Positions 1-9,684 of a stretch of DNA of 64,000 nt are shown in pieces. Below the pieces are notes generated by a model. It worked only from the letters and a program-made list of their open reading frames with translations, was not told where the DNA came from and did not search any database. Position 1 is the first letter of the stretch; each line of letters opens with the position of its first letter. The DNA comes from Leguminivora glycinivorella (lineage: Eukaryota > Arthropoda > Insecta > Lepidoptera > Tortricidae). The translations under genes and the position numbers were made by a program. The DNA is taken from positions 2,559,501 to 2,623,500 of the forward strand of contig NC_062988.1 of the NCBI RefSeq assembly GCF_023078275.1, in the 5' to 3' direction.

Positions 1-273
1 TTGAGGGGAAAGAGTGACTGTCCTGATTTGGTGTCAAAACTTGTTAGGCTTTCGGTACCATTCGTCCCTAAGAACCAGCTCAGGCCGCGGTGCCCCAGTC
101 TTTTAGCGGTACCTCTTGCGCGTACAGTCTCCTGCAGACACTCCCCAGTTCTCCGAGCCCTCAGGGACATTAATGCGTTCCTGACATCAGCTCCTGATTG
201 CGATGTGTTTGATAGTAGATGGGTGAATGTGTGTCGTGATTGTTTGAGATACTGTGAGACGATGGATGAATGA
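1..273 (+). CDS. C-terminal end of a non-LTR retrotransposon ORF (partial at window edge)
   Basis: The frame is open from the first base to a TGA at 271-273, so it is the 3' end of a longer ORF cut by the window. The 90 residues contain an RTVSCRHSPVLRALRDIN stretch followed by CDVFDSRW and a Cys-rich end. That layout (Arg-Thr, then an NSP-like turn, then a DIF-like block just before the stop) resembles the extreme C terminus of insect LINE ORF2 proteins beyond the RT domain. No catalytic motif lies inside the window. A 3' UTR and an AATA-type tail follow directly. The LINE assignment is inferred from context and tail; the clade (Jockey/CR1-like) is not resolved. Confidence 0.55.
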   Translation: MRGKSDCPDLVSKLVRLSVPFVPKNQLRPRCPSLLAVPLARTVSCRHSPVLRALRDINAFLTSAPDCDVFDSRWVNVCRDCLRYCETMDE

Positions 274-525
274 AAATAAAATGTTGTGACTGTTCATCGT
301 ATTTTTTGACATGTATTGTATAAATCCTTTTTTTTTTTTTTTTTGTTGAAACATTTCTTTCTATTCTTATTTTTTCCAATTGTATATTGTGTATTTGCAT
401 GAATTAATCATAATTAATACTGTAATTATTTTTCTAAGCATGTTTAAATTTGCCAGCGCTTTGGTGCAAACTGTAATGCTGTGTAAATTGTATATATATT
501 AATAAATAAATAAATAAATAATAAC
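274..525 (+). mobile_element. LINE 3' UTR with (AATA)n tail
   Basis: AT-rich 3' UTR of the ORF above. It ends in a tetranucleotide run (about 500-523) rather than poly(A), typical of several insect non-LTR clades. The stretch CTTTGGTGCAAACTGTAATG near 459-478 is matched almost exactly by CCTTGGTGTAAACTGTAATG just before an identical (AATA)n tail at 60585-60652, so both are 3' ends of one family. Confidence 0.7.
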
Positions 526-637
526 TTTTAAAAGGTCTAAATGATTTTTTTTTAATCAAAATTAATATTACATTTCTACCACAGTATAGTAAACATTACA
601 AGCGTACACTGTTTGTAAGGATTTCATGTGATAAAGA

Positions 638-1293
638 AAGGGTCACTAGCACCACCCGCTTAAGACGATACAGGAGGGGTCAATTCTCCATACAAACGCT
701 CTCGACTATTTCCTCCCTGGTTTTTGAAGATAAAGCAATGATTTTTTTCTACACAGATTATTATTATTTTATCTGTGTCGGACCGTTTTGATTTTTTTTC
801 ATATTTTTATTTTTAAAGACGCTAGAGCCAATCAGAAATTTCCAAAAACGGCCTTTTTAATTATGGCGCAAAAAAAGATGTGGTACTCAAGATTGGTAAC
901 AAAACCAACCAACCAAAGATTGCCAAAAAAACTAAACGGTCTGACACAGATTATATCATTGTTATTCAGATTCTCAAATTTCGTTCCGATTGATTAAGTT
1001 TTGAAGGAGGAAACAGTCGAGAGCGGAACCTCGATTTTAAAGATTTTTTCGCAATATCTTTTAACGGAGTTGTTTTGAATGGACAATTTTTTTTCGATAA
1101 ATATAGTATATAATAACACTAGTATATTAAACTAGAATTTCCAAATTGAAAGGAGGGCTCCTTTCCATTTTAGCATTTTCGCTCCTGTAGCGTCTTAACT
1201 CAAGGTTAGTGGCCTGTCAACTGTCAAATTCCATATGAAATTGTGGGTTCACCTCGGGTTAACCCTGCATTATTGGTGGTGCAAGTGACCCTT
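638..1293. mobile_element. MITE-like element with 18-19 bp TIRs
   Basis: AGGGTCACTAGCACCACC at 639-656 is the inverted complement of 1275-1292 with one mismatch. An inner inverted pair (CTCTCGACTATTTCCTCC near 699 versus GGAGGAAACAGTCGAGAG near 1005) gives a nested fold-back. No transposase is visible, and no clear target duplication flanks it. The inner 670-890 block recurs at 9690-9900, so the family has further copies. Confidence 0.65.
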
Positions 1294-1324
1294 ATATGTA
1301 TAAGTCTAAAACACAGATGTAAAA

Positions 1325-1517
1325 ATTACTCCTTACTTCAGACCAAAGGACTTCAGAGAGCTACCCATGACCTCGTCATCCGATACGTAGAGATGGTCGA
1401 GAAGCTCCTGAATAGCTGAAGGATCTTAGGATCGAAGGGGGTAATTGCACAAAAGATCCCGATGGGTCAAAGTGTATCCGGAAGGGCCCCCGCAGATTTA
1501 AGATAAGATAAGATACT
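1325..1517 (+). mobile_element. LINE 3' fragment with (AAGAT)n tail
   Basis: A non-coding stretch ending in AAGATAAGATAAGATA at about 1501-1516. A pentanucleotide run after GC-richer sequence is the form of a non-LTR 3' terminus. No coding part remains. Confidence 0.45.
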
Positions 1518-1564
1518 CCTTACTTCGTTAAGTCATTATCTGCGATCAGTCAAGTATAGTTATT

Positions 1565-1980
1565 TGTTATACAAGGGGGCAAAGTTGTATTTTAACGCCG
1601 AGTGTGGAATTGAAAAACGAGCAAGTGAAAGGATTCTATAGTTGAACCACGAGCGTTCGAGAATAGAATCCTGAACTTGCGAGTTTTTAACACACGAGAA
1701 GTAAAATACATTTGCACCCGAGTGTAACACAAAACTTTTCCCCTCACTATAGCGAGGAAACTACAACGCAAAAAATGCGTTTATCACTGCTTCCAGTAGT
1801 TCCACAGGTGGTAAATCATCTTTATTACTAGATTCACCTACCTTTATCAATTTTAAAGCAGTTAATTTGACTTTATTCAAGGTCAAATTACTTTACCCAC
1901 TAGTGGATAAAATGCGTTTTTACCCGCTGGTATTAAAGGACAAAACACGTGTTTCCGAGCTAGTGAGGGGAAAAAAATCT
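1565..1980. mobile_element. Fold-back dispersed repeat
   Basis: Contains an imperfect hairpin (CAAGTGAAAGGATTCTAT near 1623 against ATAGAATCCTGAACTTG near 1664). The 1828-1976 part (GATAAAATGCGTTTTTACCC, then GGACAAAACACGTGTTT and GTGAGGGGAAA) is almost identical to 57681-57822. A non-autonomous dispersed family, probably a MITE. Confidence 0.55.
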
Positions 1981-2269
1981 TAAAATGAGGTCACGGAATT
2001 TCACTAGAATCGGTTGAGAATTGCGGTGGAGAGCACCCGGGCATTCCAGACATACTAAACAAATCAAGTTAAACCTTAGTCAGTCTGAATAAAAATTGTT
2101 GCATGTCATACTTAAACGAAGATTTTTTTTTAATGTAAAAGTATTCTTGAATTTAGACTACACAAATGCGTTGCAGCAACTCTATGTAAATATTCACAAT
2201 GCATCAACATTTCTCATATTGGCTACTGCCATCATCGCACTTTTTATTGCCCCCGTTTGTCACGATAAC

Positions 2270-2412
2270 AGAGTGCCTAGCCAACGTCACAAGCGCTTAC
2301 ACTTCGTAAGCGTATCGTAGCTAGCTCTCCCTGTTCTTCTGTAGTGGCGCGACAGAGCCAGACTGCGTTTCGGTCGCCACGTAGCGACGATTGTGATGTC
2401 GGCTAGGCCGGC
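2270..2412. repeat. Diverged copy of the GCGACAGAGCCAGACTG MITE family
   Basis: GGCGCGACAGAGCCAGACTGC is shared with 9510-9530, and related words occur at 36059, 48460 (reverse) and 61500. This copy lacks recognisable TIRs. Confidence 0.4.
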
Positions 2413-2635
2413 AAAGCCTTTTATCCCGCCCTCGCACTATCTCGTTCTTACAGCTTGATAGGAAGGCTTGAAACTGCTAAGTAGCTTTGTCTAACTAATG
2501 TTTATAATTTAGTTGGTAGTACAACTATGTTGTTTTAATATTAGTAGAATTTTATTAGTTAAAAAGTTGAAAGAATCATTTTAGAGTCCTGTACTACCAT
2601 AATTGATACAAAATCCTTTTAATGACATGTTTTTT

Positions 2636-2868
2636 TTAACCCCCGACGCAAAAACGATGGGGTGTTATAAGTTTGACGAGTCTGTCTGTGTGTGTGTCTG
2701 TCTGTTTGTCTGTGTGTTTGTCTGTCTGTGGCATCATAGCTCCCGAACGGATGAACCGATCTCGATTTAGTTTTTTTTTGGTTTGAAACCTGAGTTAGTC
2801 GGGAGTGTTCTTAGTCATGTTTTATGAAAATCGGTCCACTTTGTCGCGGTCGGGGGTTTTTTTCAAAA
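2636..2868 (+). repeat. CCCCCGACGC repeat family, copy 1
   Basis: Begins CCCCCGACGCAAAAACGATG, has a TCTG/TGTG-rich block, then CTCCCGAACGGATGAACCGAT and ends in GGTCGGGGGTTTTTTTC. The start (CCCCCGAC) and end (GTCGGGGG) are complementary. Other copies are at 12292-12515, 22428-22462 (3' end only) and 27765-28050. Non-coding, widespread type in Lepidoptera. Confidence 0.65.
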
Positions 2869-3071
2869 ATTTTTGTCTAATTGTTTTTCCAGAGCCAATT
2901 TCTGAAACGCGTGGAGGTATTGAGACTATTAAGTTGAGCTTAGAGCCATAAGTAATATAATAACTTGGTTCTTCTGAGCCACCACCATTTTTGATGTCTA
3001 AGAATACGTTACGTCACAAAAAATATTTGTACTATTTGGTTACAGAGAGTTTGTCTGAATTTACAAGTTTA

Positions 3072-3205
3072 TGTAGTAACCTGTGATGGTGGCAACACTG
3101 ACTTTCTATAAAGTGCATGCTTGTGTATCAAACTGTTAAAGACGTCTAAGTTTAATAAACCGTGATTAATTAATTTACAGTTTTATTTGACTCCAAAATA
3201 TAATA
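3072..3205 (+). repeat. 5' LTR
   Basis: Begins TGTAGTAACCTGTG and ends CCAAAATATAATA. AATAAA lies inside at about 3152, a likely polyadenylation signal. At 134 bp it is very short for gypsy elements but in the range of Mag-type LTRs. Confidence 0.95.
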
Positions 3206-3206
3206 T

Positions 3207-3216
3207 TGGCGACGAG
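3207..3216 (+). promoter_or_regulatory. Primer binding site, tRNA-Ser(GCU)
   Basis: TGGCGACGAG starts one base after the LTR. It is complementary to the 3' end CTCGTCGCCA of insect tRNA-Ser(GCU) including the added CCA. This primer is characteristic of Mag elements. Confidence 0.85.
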
Positions 3217-3305
3217 AAAATAACGTCATACGCGTGTGAACGTCGTACGTTTGTGAAAAATTCAGTTGAATAGACCCTCTATGAAAGTTTGAGGTTAACT
3301 TATCA

Positions 3306-4739
3306 ATGTCTCTAAGTGAACGTTATAAAAGTGATATTTCGCAGAAAAAGACTAGTTTTGTGCAAAATCTAAGCAAAACTGAACTATTGCAACTATTGGA
3401 AGAACTGGATCTGGACCATGAGTGTGAAACAATAGAAGACTTAAGGAAATTATTAAGGGAAAAGATTAAAAGTGGAGTACTCTTAACAACCACTGGAGAA
3501 TCTATAAGTCTTCAAAAACCGCAGGAATTACCAGTCATGGCGGTGAATTACGTAAATTATCACATAGAACCCTTCGATGGACGCGATTTTGACACATTCG
3601 AGTTGCAATTACAATGTTTAATTAGCTTGAATAATGTACCCGAGGACAAGAAAGTGGCACTGTTAATCACTAAAGTTACACCAAAAGTATTGGAAACCCT
3701 GAATCACATGTGTGCTCCTGCAAAACCAACAGAAAAGTCATTTGCTGACCTCATCAAGCTATTGGAAGATAGATATAACAAATCCACTTCTGTGCCTGTG
3801 GACCGTGCAGAATTCCGAAAATGTAACCAAAAGGCAGAAGAAAGCATAGAAGAATACATTATACGATTGAAGAAAGCGGCTAAGAAATGTAACTTTAAAG
3901 ATTTCAAAGACCAGGTCAAAGAAAAACTTATTGACGGTGTGTATTCATCCATTGTCAAATTTGAATTACTTAAAAATGGCAACCAGACACTGGAGGAACT
4001 AACCACCTTAGCTCGGACTGTGGAAGCGGCTTGGCTACAGACAAAAACGAAGATGCCCGCAGAGACGCCAGTGGAGGAACCGGCTTCCAGTATGTTTTTT
4101 GTCAAGAAGAGTACACAGAGTAAGCCAAAACAAATACAAAATAAAGCCAACCGCGGGTCAACAGCATCTGGTAAGTCACTGAAGTGTTACTGTTGTGGTA
4201 AAAATAACCACTTAAAAAGTGAGTGTAGTTTGAAAAACAAATTTTGCTCGGAATGTGGCCAGCAGGGTCACTTGTACAAAATGTGTCCTAAAAATCATAA
4301 AATGAACCTTCTTGAAATTAACAGTGAAGTGGAAAATAAAAACGGTGACATTGAGCAGTCGATTCAAGGACTTTTCCCAGATAGTGATGAATACTATAAT
4401 ATTTACACTTGTAAATCAACCACAAATAAGGTACCACCATGCATCATGGACTGTAGGGTGAATGGAGTGACATTCAAATTTGAATTAGACACGGGTTCGG
4501 AATCTACAACCATTTTGCAAAAAGATGTGGAGACCTTAAATTTAATACATGATGTAAAAGAAACTAATGTGAATTTCATTAATTATGATCAAATATCCTC
4601 AAAGCCATTGGGAATATTGCATAACGTAACATTTAAATTAAATAACGAAACTAAGAATGTAGACTTATTTGTGGTTGAAAACTATAAGACAAGATTGTTA
4701 GGCAGAGATATGCTAAAAAATTTGGTATGTGGCCATTAA
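3306..4739 (+). CDS. gag: Gag-protease polyprotein of the Mag-type element
   Basis: 477 residues from ATG 3306 to TAA 4737-4739. The N-terminal 90 residues are charged and helical-looking. A retrotransposon gag capsid-like region spans about 80-240. Two zinc knuckles follow: CYCCGKNNHLKSEC at 294-307 and CSECGQQGHLYKMC at 314-327, both C-x2-C-x4-H-x4-C, which bind the RNA genome. The protease region has DTGS at 395-398 (catalytic Asp) and a later LLGRD block near 464-468, the usual closing motif. The frame stops just after that block, and the pol-type sequence continues in the -1 frame. A run A AAA AAT at 4715-4721, in phase, is a possible slippery site; a chance indel is the alternative. Acts in particle assembly and polyprotein cutting. 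Confidence 0.93.
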   Translation: MSLSERYKSDISQKKTSFVQNLSKTELLQLLEELDLDHECETIEDLRKLLREKIKSGVLLTTTGESISLQKPQELPVMAVNYVNYHIEPFDGRDFDTFELQLQCLISLNNVPEDKKVALLITKVTPKVLETLNHMCAPAKPTEKSFADLIKLLEDRYNKSTSVPVDRAEFRKCNQKAEESIEEYIIRLKKAAKKCNFKDFKDQVKEKLIDGVYSSIVKFELLKNGNQTLEELTTLARTVEAAWLQTKTKMPAETPVEEPASSMFFVKKSTQSKPKQIQNKANRGSTASGKSLKCYCCGKNNHLKSECSLKNKFCSECGQQGHLYKMCPKNHKMNLLEINSEVENKNGDIEQSIQGLFPDSDEYYNIYTCKSTTNKVPPCIMDCRVNGVTFKFELDTGSESTTILQKDVETLNLIHDVKETNVNFINYDQISSKPLGILHNVTFKLNNETKNVDLFVVENYKTRLLGRDMLKNLVCGH

Positions 4740-4842
4740 ACATTAATAAAAATGAAGTGATAGACCCAGTAAAGACTATAAAAGAAAATTTTTCTGAAGT
4801 GTTTACCCAGGGTGGGGGAATTTTAAGGGTGAATGCATATCC
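4715..4842 (+). other. Frame-offset linker between protease and pol frames
   Basis: After the A-run at 4715-4720 the pol-like reading continues in the -1 frame through about 4810, where acidic and aromatic residues precede the RT as in related elements. Near the G-rich run 4809-4818 the reading moves again into the frame of the 4843-7323 ORF. The first shift could be programmed. The second, in a G homopolymer, looks like a one-base loss in this copy or an assembly error. Confidence 0.6.
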
Positions 4843-7323
4843 TTGAAATTAAAAGAAAATGCACAACCCAAATGCTTGCCTGTTAGAACAGTGCCATTTG
4901 CACTAAAAGAAAAAGTATCCCAAGAAATAAAGAGGTTGTTAGACAACAAAAGAATAGAACCTGTAAAATATAGCAAATGGGGAACGCCAGTGGTGCCTAT
5001 ATTAAAGCCTGACGGGTCCGTGCGCTTGTGTGGTGATTATAAGGTAACTTTAAATCCACAATTAGAAATAGATCGCTTTCCACTGCCACATGTAGAAGAC
5101 ATTTTCAATAAATTAAGGGGTGCAGAGTACTATTGTGAATTGGACCTCCGAGAAGCTTATCTACAGGCACCACTAGACGTCCAGTCACAAGATTTAACTG
5201 TGATCGTGACAGAAATAGGCACGTTTAAATATAAATACCTACCTTACGGAGTAAGTACTGGACCTGGGTCCTTCCAAAGGTTGATGGCTCAAAAATTACA
5301 GGACATACCTAATGTGATTGTTTTTATTGACAATATATACATGTGCGGAAAAACAATGTCAGAAATGACAAAGACACTTGAGTCAGTTTTAAGTATATTA
5401 AAGGAATGTGAATTCAAATTAAAGGTTGAAAAGTGTAAGTTTTTCCGAACAAGTATAGACGTTTTTGGGTATAGAATAGATAGACAAGGAATTAAAATTA
5501 TAAAAGAAAATATTGAACCCATATTGAACCTGGACCCACCAGAAAATGTGACAATGTTACGTTCGTTTCTAGGCAAGATAAATTATTATGGTAGATTCTT
5601 AAAAGATTTAGCAACAACCCTTCATCCACTTTATGAATGTACAAGGCAGGGAACTTTTGTCTGGACTGATGAGTGTCAAAAAGCTTTTAATTTAGTAAAA
5701 AAAAAATTAGGGACTGCTACCAATTTAACTCACTACAACCCGGATCTCCCATTAATCTTAACGTGTGATGCGTCAGCACATGGAGTAAGTGCTATAATTT
5801 CAAACCGGGGCACCGATGGAGTAGTAAGGCCAATCGCTTTTGCTAGCAAAAAATTAAATGATACAGAACAAAAATACACCACCTTAGATAAAGAAGCTTT
5901 TGCAATAATCTTTGGTGTTACCAAGTTTTACAATTACACATATGGCAGATCATTCGAGTTAGAGACAGATAACGCAGCTCTCACTCGAATATTTGGACCG
6001 CATAAAGCAATACCCAGAATGGCAGCTAAACGCCTTCAGCATTATGCGATTTTTCTCTCAGCCTTTAATTACACTATTAAACACATCAGTACAGACAGAA
6101 ACCCAGCAGATTATTTGTCAAGACTGCCACAAAAGAATGATAATACTAAATTTCACACTTTGTGCATAAATAACATGGAAATGATAAATGTAAAATATAT
6201 CCAAGAGTCTGAATTGAATTCTTTAAACTGGAAATCCATACAAAATAGCACTAAAAAAGATGTTATTCTTTCTAAAGTATTAATGTTCTGTCAGGACGGC
6301 TGGCCAGAAAAAGTGTCAGATAAAAACTTAGAGCCTTATTTTTTAAGACGACACGAAATTAGTATAGATAGAGATTGTATTATGTGGGGCCACAGAATTA
6401 TAATCCCTTCCAACTTAAGAGAAACCGTTTTGGAGGAACTCCATTTAACTCACTTTGGAACTTCCAGAATGGTGGAAATGGCCAAAGCCTATTTCTGGTG
6501 GCCGAAACTAAATGAAAATATTGAAAACATGGCCAATGCCTGTAAATTATGTTTAGAAAATAGACACAACCCCTCGAAAGCCATTCCAAGATGTTGGCCT
6601 ATACCCCCGGGTCCATGGTATCGAATCCATGCAGATTTCTTAGGCCCATTTTTTGGAAAAATGTACTTAATTATAGTAGATAGTTACTCCAAATGGCCTG
6701 AAGCTTTTCAAATGGCTAATATTGGCTCTACATTAACAATAATGAAATTTAAAGAATTATATGTTAGATACGGGTTCCCAGTTCACTTGGTCACTGATAA
6801 TGGCACTGCCTTTACAAGTCATGAATTTAAAGAATTTTGTAGAGTCACAGGCGTTAAGCATACTTTCACTGCACCTCACTATCCGGCCACGAACGGAGCG
6901 GCCGAAAGATTTGTAGAGACATTTAAATCACATATAAAAAAAATTATTGAAAGTGGCAAACCGCTTAACTATGCCCTAGGCATATTTTTGTTTGATTACC
7001 GCACAACCACACACAAAACCAGTAAAGCAACCCCAGCTCGGTTAATGATGGGTAGAGAGTTGCGAAATAGATTTTCCTTACTAAGACCAGCACCAATCTA
7101 TCAAAATCTGGTAGAGGCTCAAGAAAAGCAGTTAAAGTATGCTAAGGGTGCCAGAATTTTAGAATTGTCTGAGGGTGACTTAGTGAATGTTAAGGATTTT
7201 AGGAGGGGGAAGAAGTGGTCTAAAGGTCACATAGTTGAGGTTTTGATACCTGGCTCTACTTTCATGGTAGAAGTAGAAGGAGCAAAATGGAAGCGTCACG
7301 CTAACCAATTGCATAAACTGTAA
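4843..7323 (+). CDS. pol: Pol polyprotein: reverse transcriptase, RNase H, integrase
   Basis: Open for 826 codons. There is no natural ATG here; 4843 is only the first TTG and the frame opens a little earlier, as expected if reached by frameshifting. RT occupies about residues 25-200: motif A ELDLREAYLQ (Asp 101), then VFIDNIYM (Asp 163, Asn 164) where YxDD is expected. RNase H spans about 270-400 with Asp 309, Glu 351 and Asp 376. The integrase has an HHCC zinc domain (His 534, His 537, Cys 567, Cys 570) and catalytic Asp 598, Asp 652, Glu 688, i.e. D,D35E. The C terminus is basic (KDFRRGKKWSKGHIVEV), matching the GPY/F-like tail. Copies RNA to DNA and inserts it. The D-to-N change in RT predicts loss of polymerase activity, while the integrase looks intact. 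Confidence 0.93.
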   Translation: MKLKENAQPKCLPVRTVPFALKEKVSQEIKRLLDNKRIEPVKYSKWGTPVVPILKPDGSVRLCGDYKVTLNPQLEIDRFPLPHVEDIFNKLRGAEYYCELDLREAYLQAPLDVQSQDLTVIVTEIGTFKYKYLPYGVSTGPGSFQRLMAQKLQDIPNVIVFIDNIYMCGKTMSEMTKTLESVLSILKECEFKLKVEKCKFFRTSIDVFGYRIDRQGIKIIKENIEPILNLDPPENVTMLRSFLGKINYYGRFLKDLATTLHPLYECTRQGTFVWTDECQKAFNLVKKKLGTATNLTHYNPDLPLILTCDASAHGVSAIISNRGTDGVVRPIAFASKKLNDTEQKYTTLDKEAFAIIFGVTKFYNYTYGRSFELETDNAALTRIFGPHKAIPRMAAKRLQHYAIFLSAFNYTIKHISTDRNPADYLSRLPQKNDNTKFHTLCINNMEMINVKYIQESELNSLNWKSIQNSTKKDVILSKVLMFCQDGWPEKVSDKNLEPYFLRRHEISIDRDCIMWGHRIIIPSNLRETVLEELHLTHFGTSRMVEMAKAYFWWPKLNENIENMANACKLCLENRHNPSKAIPRCWPIPPGPWYRIHADFLGPFFGKMYLIIVDSYSKWPEAFQMANIGSTLTIMKFKELYVRYGFPVHLVTDNGTAFTSHEFKEFCRVTGVKHTFTAPHYPATNGAAERFVETFKSHIKKIIESGKPLNYALGIFLFDYRTTTHKTSKATPARLMMGRELRNRFSLLRPAPIYQNLVEAQEKQLKYAKGARILELSEGDLVNVKDFRRGKKWSKGHIVEVLIPGSTFMVEVEGAKWKRHANQLHKL

Positions 7324-7451
7324 TATGTGTTTAAGTTAATTTAGTTATAATTGAAACTTTTTGAACTCAATAGAGTTTACAGTATTATAATATTTTTGTG
7401 TAATACTTATCCTGATATTACTTATTATTGTAATAGAGGCTATTTAGGTTT

Positions 7452-7465
7452 AAGGGGGTGGAGAG
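7452..7465 (+). promoter_or_regulatory. Polypurine tract
   Basis: AAGGGGGTGGAGAG directly before the 3' LTR: purine-rich with one T. Expected primer for plus-strand DNA synthesis. Confidence 0.85.
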
Positions 7466-7599
7466 TGTAGTAACCTGTGATGGTGGCAACACTGACTTTC
7501 TAGAAAGTGCATGCTTGTGTATCAAACTGTCAAAGACGTCTAAGTTTAATAAACCGTGATTAATTAATTTACAGTTTTATTTGACTCCAAAATATAATA
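7466..7599 (+). repeat. 3' LTR
   Basis: Same length as the 5' LTR and two substitutions from it (T/G near 3109/7503 and T/C near 3137/7531). Confidence 0.95.
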
Positions 7600-8635
7600 A
7601 GATAAATGATAATATTTTATTTTAAGTACAGTCAAGTCGCCTATTATAAACGGAAACAGATTTGACACTTGTTTGAGAATTTATGACATATTTCAGTTAT
7701 TTTTGTTAATATTGTTTTTTGTGTAAAAAGATTTTTACGAATAGGCAATGCTTGATGAATTATTTATTTATTTAATCTTTATTGCACAACAAAATAAGGT
7801 ACAAATGGCGGACTTAATGCCTCAAGGCGGAATTACCATTTATTATGAAATTTTATTGTATTATCTAAGTGTTAGTGTTCGTACAAAATTGTATTAGTAT
7901 AGTATTCGAGAATAAGTGTTACGAGAGAGTAAGTGTTAGTATTCGAGAAAAAAAAAGGTCGGATGCAACGAAAAACTTAAGAGGCAATAGCACTGGAGAC
8001 TTGATACCTTAATGATTTCATAGACGAAGTTACAATTGTATTTAATTTGTATTTCATATTCCACATTATTTCAATGGGGTTTTTTTTTTGCTGTCTTTAA
8101 TAAAATTATTTCTTAAAAAACAGTTTAAATAAGTCTGATATTGGCTGAGCCTTAACAACAATGATCAAATTTCGTTTTTATTGTTAATCCTCGTAAATGA
8201 GCGGGCGAGCATCGAACCCACTGACCAACAAAACAAAACGAAACAAAAAGGGGTTTTCTTAGTTAAAATATTCTAAGCCAATGAAGTATGAACTTAGAAT
8301 ATCGTGTGAAACTAAAGGTGAGATTCATGACCATGATGTAATTTTTATCATCATCTGTTCATTTTTTTATATTTATCTGGAATGGTAGTTAAATACAAAA
8401 AAGGCCAGGCTTCGTGTTTGAAACATGTAAACGTTGATCTTGAATCACTCTATCTAATTAAAAAAATCGCATAGAAATCCATTGCGAAGTTTTAAAGATC
8501 TTTAGCGACTTTGTTAACACTATGTCGTGATATATTTAACACAAATGTCAAAATCATACTCGTACTTATTTGATATCAATTATTAGGTAATATTTACTAA
8601 AATAATATAGGTACTTATTATATTATTCTTCAAAT
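7600..8635. other. Unassigned AT-rich stretch with a LINE 3' scrap
   Basis: No credible ORF. At 7760-7845 an antisense LINE 3' end is visible (TTTATTTAATCTTTATTGCA, then ACAAATGGCGGACTTAATGC), related to 11728-11815. Otherwise nothing recognisable. Confidence 0.5.
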
Positions 8636-8752
8636 AAGGAGTGTACAAGTTTATGATAGGTCGGCAACGCGCATGTGACACCCCTTGAGTTGCAGGCGTC
8701 CATAGATTACGGTAACCGCTTTCCATCAGGCGGACGGTATACCTTTTCGCGC
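8636..8752 (+). mobile_element. CGCGCATGTGAC retroelement family, 3' part
   Basis: GGCAACGCGCATGTGACACC, then GAGTTGCAGGCGTCCATAG and CTTTCCATCAGGCGGACGGT. Shared with 10893-11015, 12081-12187, 41665-41732, 52130-52245 and 62330-62435. Non-coding and very widespread in Lepidoptera; the A-rich end of better copies suggests retroposition. Confidence 0.7.
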
Positions 8753-9225
8753 CTTTTCTAAGCGCTAAAATTTGTAATAATGTAATAGCAATAAATTCTA
8801 TGCGTTTACTATGTCTTATTTCTATTTTATATAAATAACCGCTACCAAGCCTTCCAACCGCTAACATATTGTCAAGATAATGCACATTAAGACGATATTT
8901 GTCATTGTTTTTTTTAACCCCAGATTGAGGCATCACGTATCTACAGATTACGGTCATCTATCAATAGTGTAGTGGCCTGTACAATTTAAAGTAATATTGA
9001 AGATATATCAAACGTCACAGGCGGTAGATACGGGATAAAAAGTATTGGGTTTTATTTTTAAAATTCGCTCGCTTTTTATTTATGTTCTTGGAAATGGTTT
9101 TGTGTTTTCAAATGGTTCTGATAAAAATGGTGAATAATTGTGATTCATATATCTGGTTTGGACTTGGAGTATTTGTGAGTCATGCATAACTAACTGTAGC
9201 TAATATTATTCAAGTCTTGGCGAAA

Positions 9226-9368
9226 CATCCTTGCCTCCAACTGAGGGGGACTTAAATCTTCCCGAGGCTGAGGCGTAGGGTTAGAGCCGGCGTAGCTTTA
9301 TTTGGCGTTCATATGCGCATTGTAATAATATGCCTACTTGAAAAATAAATATTTCATTTTCATTTTCT
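9226..9368 (+). mobile_element. Retroelement 3' end with pentamer tail
   Basis: CCTCCAACTGAGGGGGACTT, then GAGGCTGAGGCGTAGGGTT, AATAAATATTTCATTTTCATTTTC. Same family at 30538-30668 (reverse) and 55843-56036, where the tail is a clear (ATTTC)n run. AATAAA plus a pentamer tail is a non-LTR 3' terminus. Confidence 0.6.
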
Positions 9369-9431
9369 GCAGGAATAGAAGAAGAAAAAAAACGTCTTAT
9401 TGCTTACACGCCTTTGATGTGCGACCATGCA

Positions 9432-9560
9432 GTGTGCGTAGCCGAATACACAAACGCTCACGAGATTATCTGTTTCGTAGCTACCTATCTCTATCGCTCT
9501 TGCGTATTGGCGCGACAGAGCCAGACTGCATTTCTATAAATGATTGTTATTCGGATACGC
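9432..9560. mobile_element. GCGACAGAGCCAGACTG MITE copy
   Basis: CGTAGCCGAATACACAAACG at 9437 and GGCGCGACAGAGCCAGACTG at 9509 match the family best seen at 35970-36121 and 48393-48558. Confidence 0.5.
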
Positions 9561-9684
9561 CACCAGTGCATGCTGAAGTGTTAGTATTGTCTGTTGGTAC
9601 AACTGTAAAACATTATTCACTCGTTTACGCCACTTGGGTAAAAATATGCAAGACACCATGTTTTACGGCGCAAAGAACACTGAA

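Larger units (their letters stand above)
3072..7599 (+). mobile_element. Complete Ty3/gypsy LTR retrotransposon, Mag type (4528 bp)
   Basis: Two 134-bp direct LTRs (3072-3205, 7466-7599) differ at two positions, about 1.5 percent, so the insertion is recent. Order of parts: LTR, tRNA-Ser primer site, gag with two CCHC knuckles, aspartic protease, RT, RNase H, integrase, polypurine tract, LTR. Short LTRs, the Ser primer site and protease-RT-RH-IN order fit the Mag lineage first described from Bombyx. No envelope frame is present. I see no 4-5 bp target duplication: GTTTA lies before the 5' LTR and AGATA after the 3' LTR. Frame breaks and an altered RT active site suggest this copy cannot move on its own. 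Confidence 0.95.
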
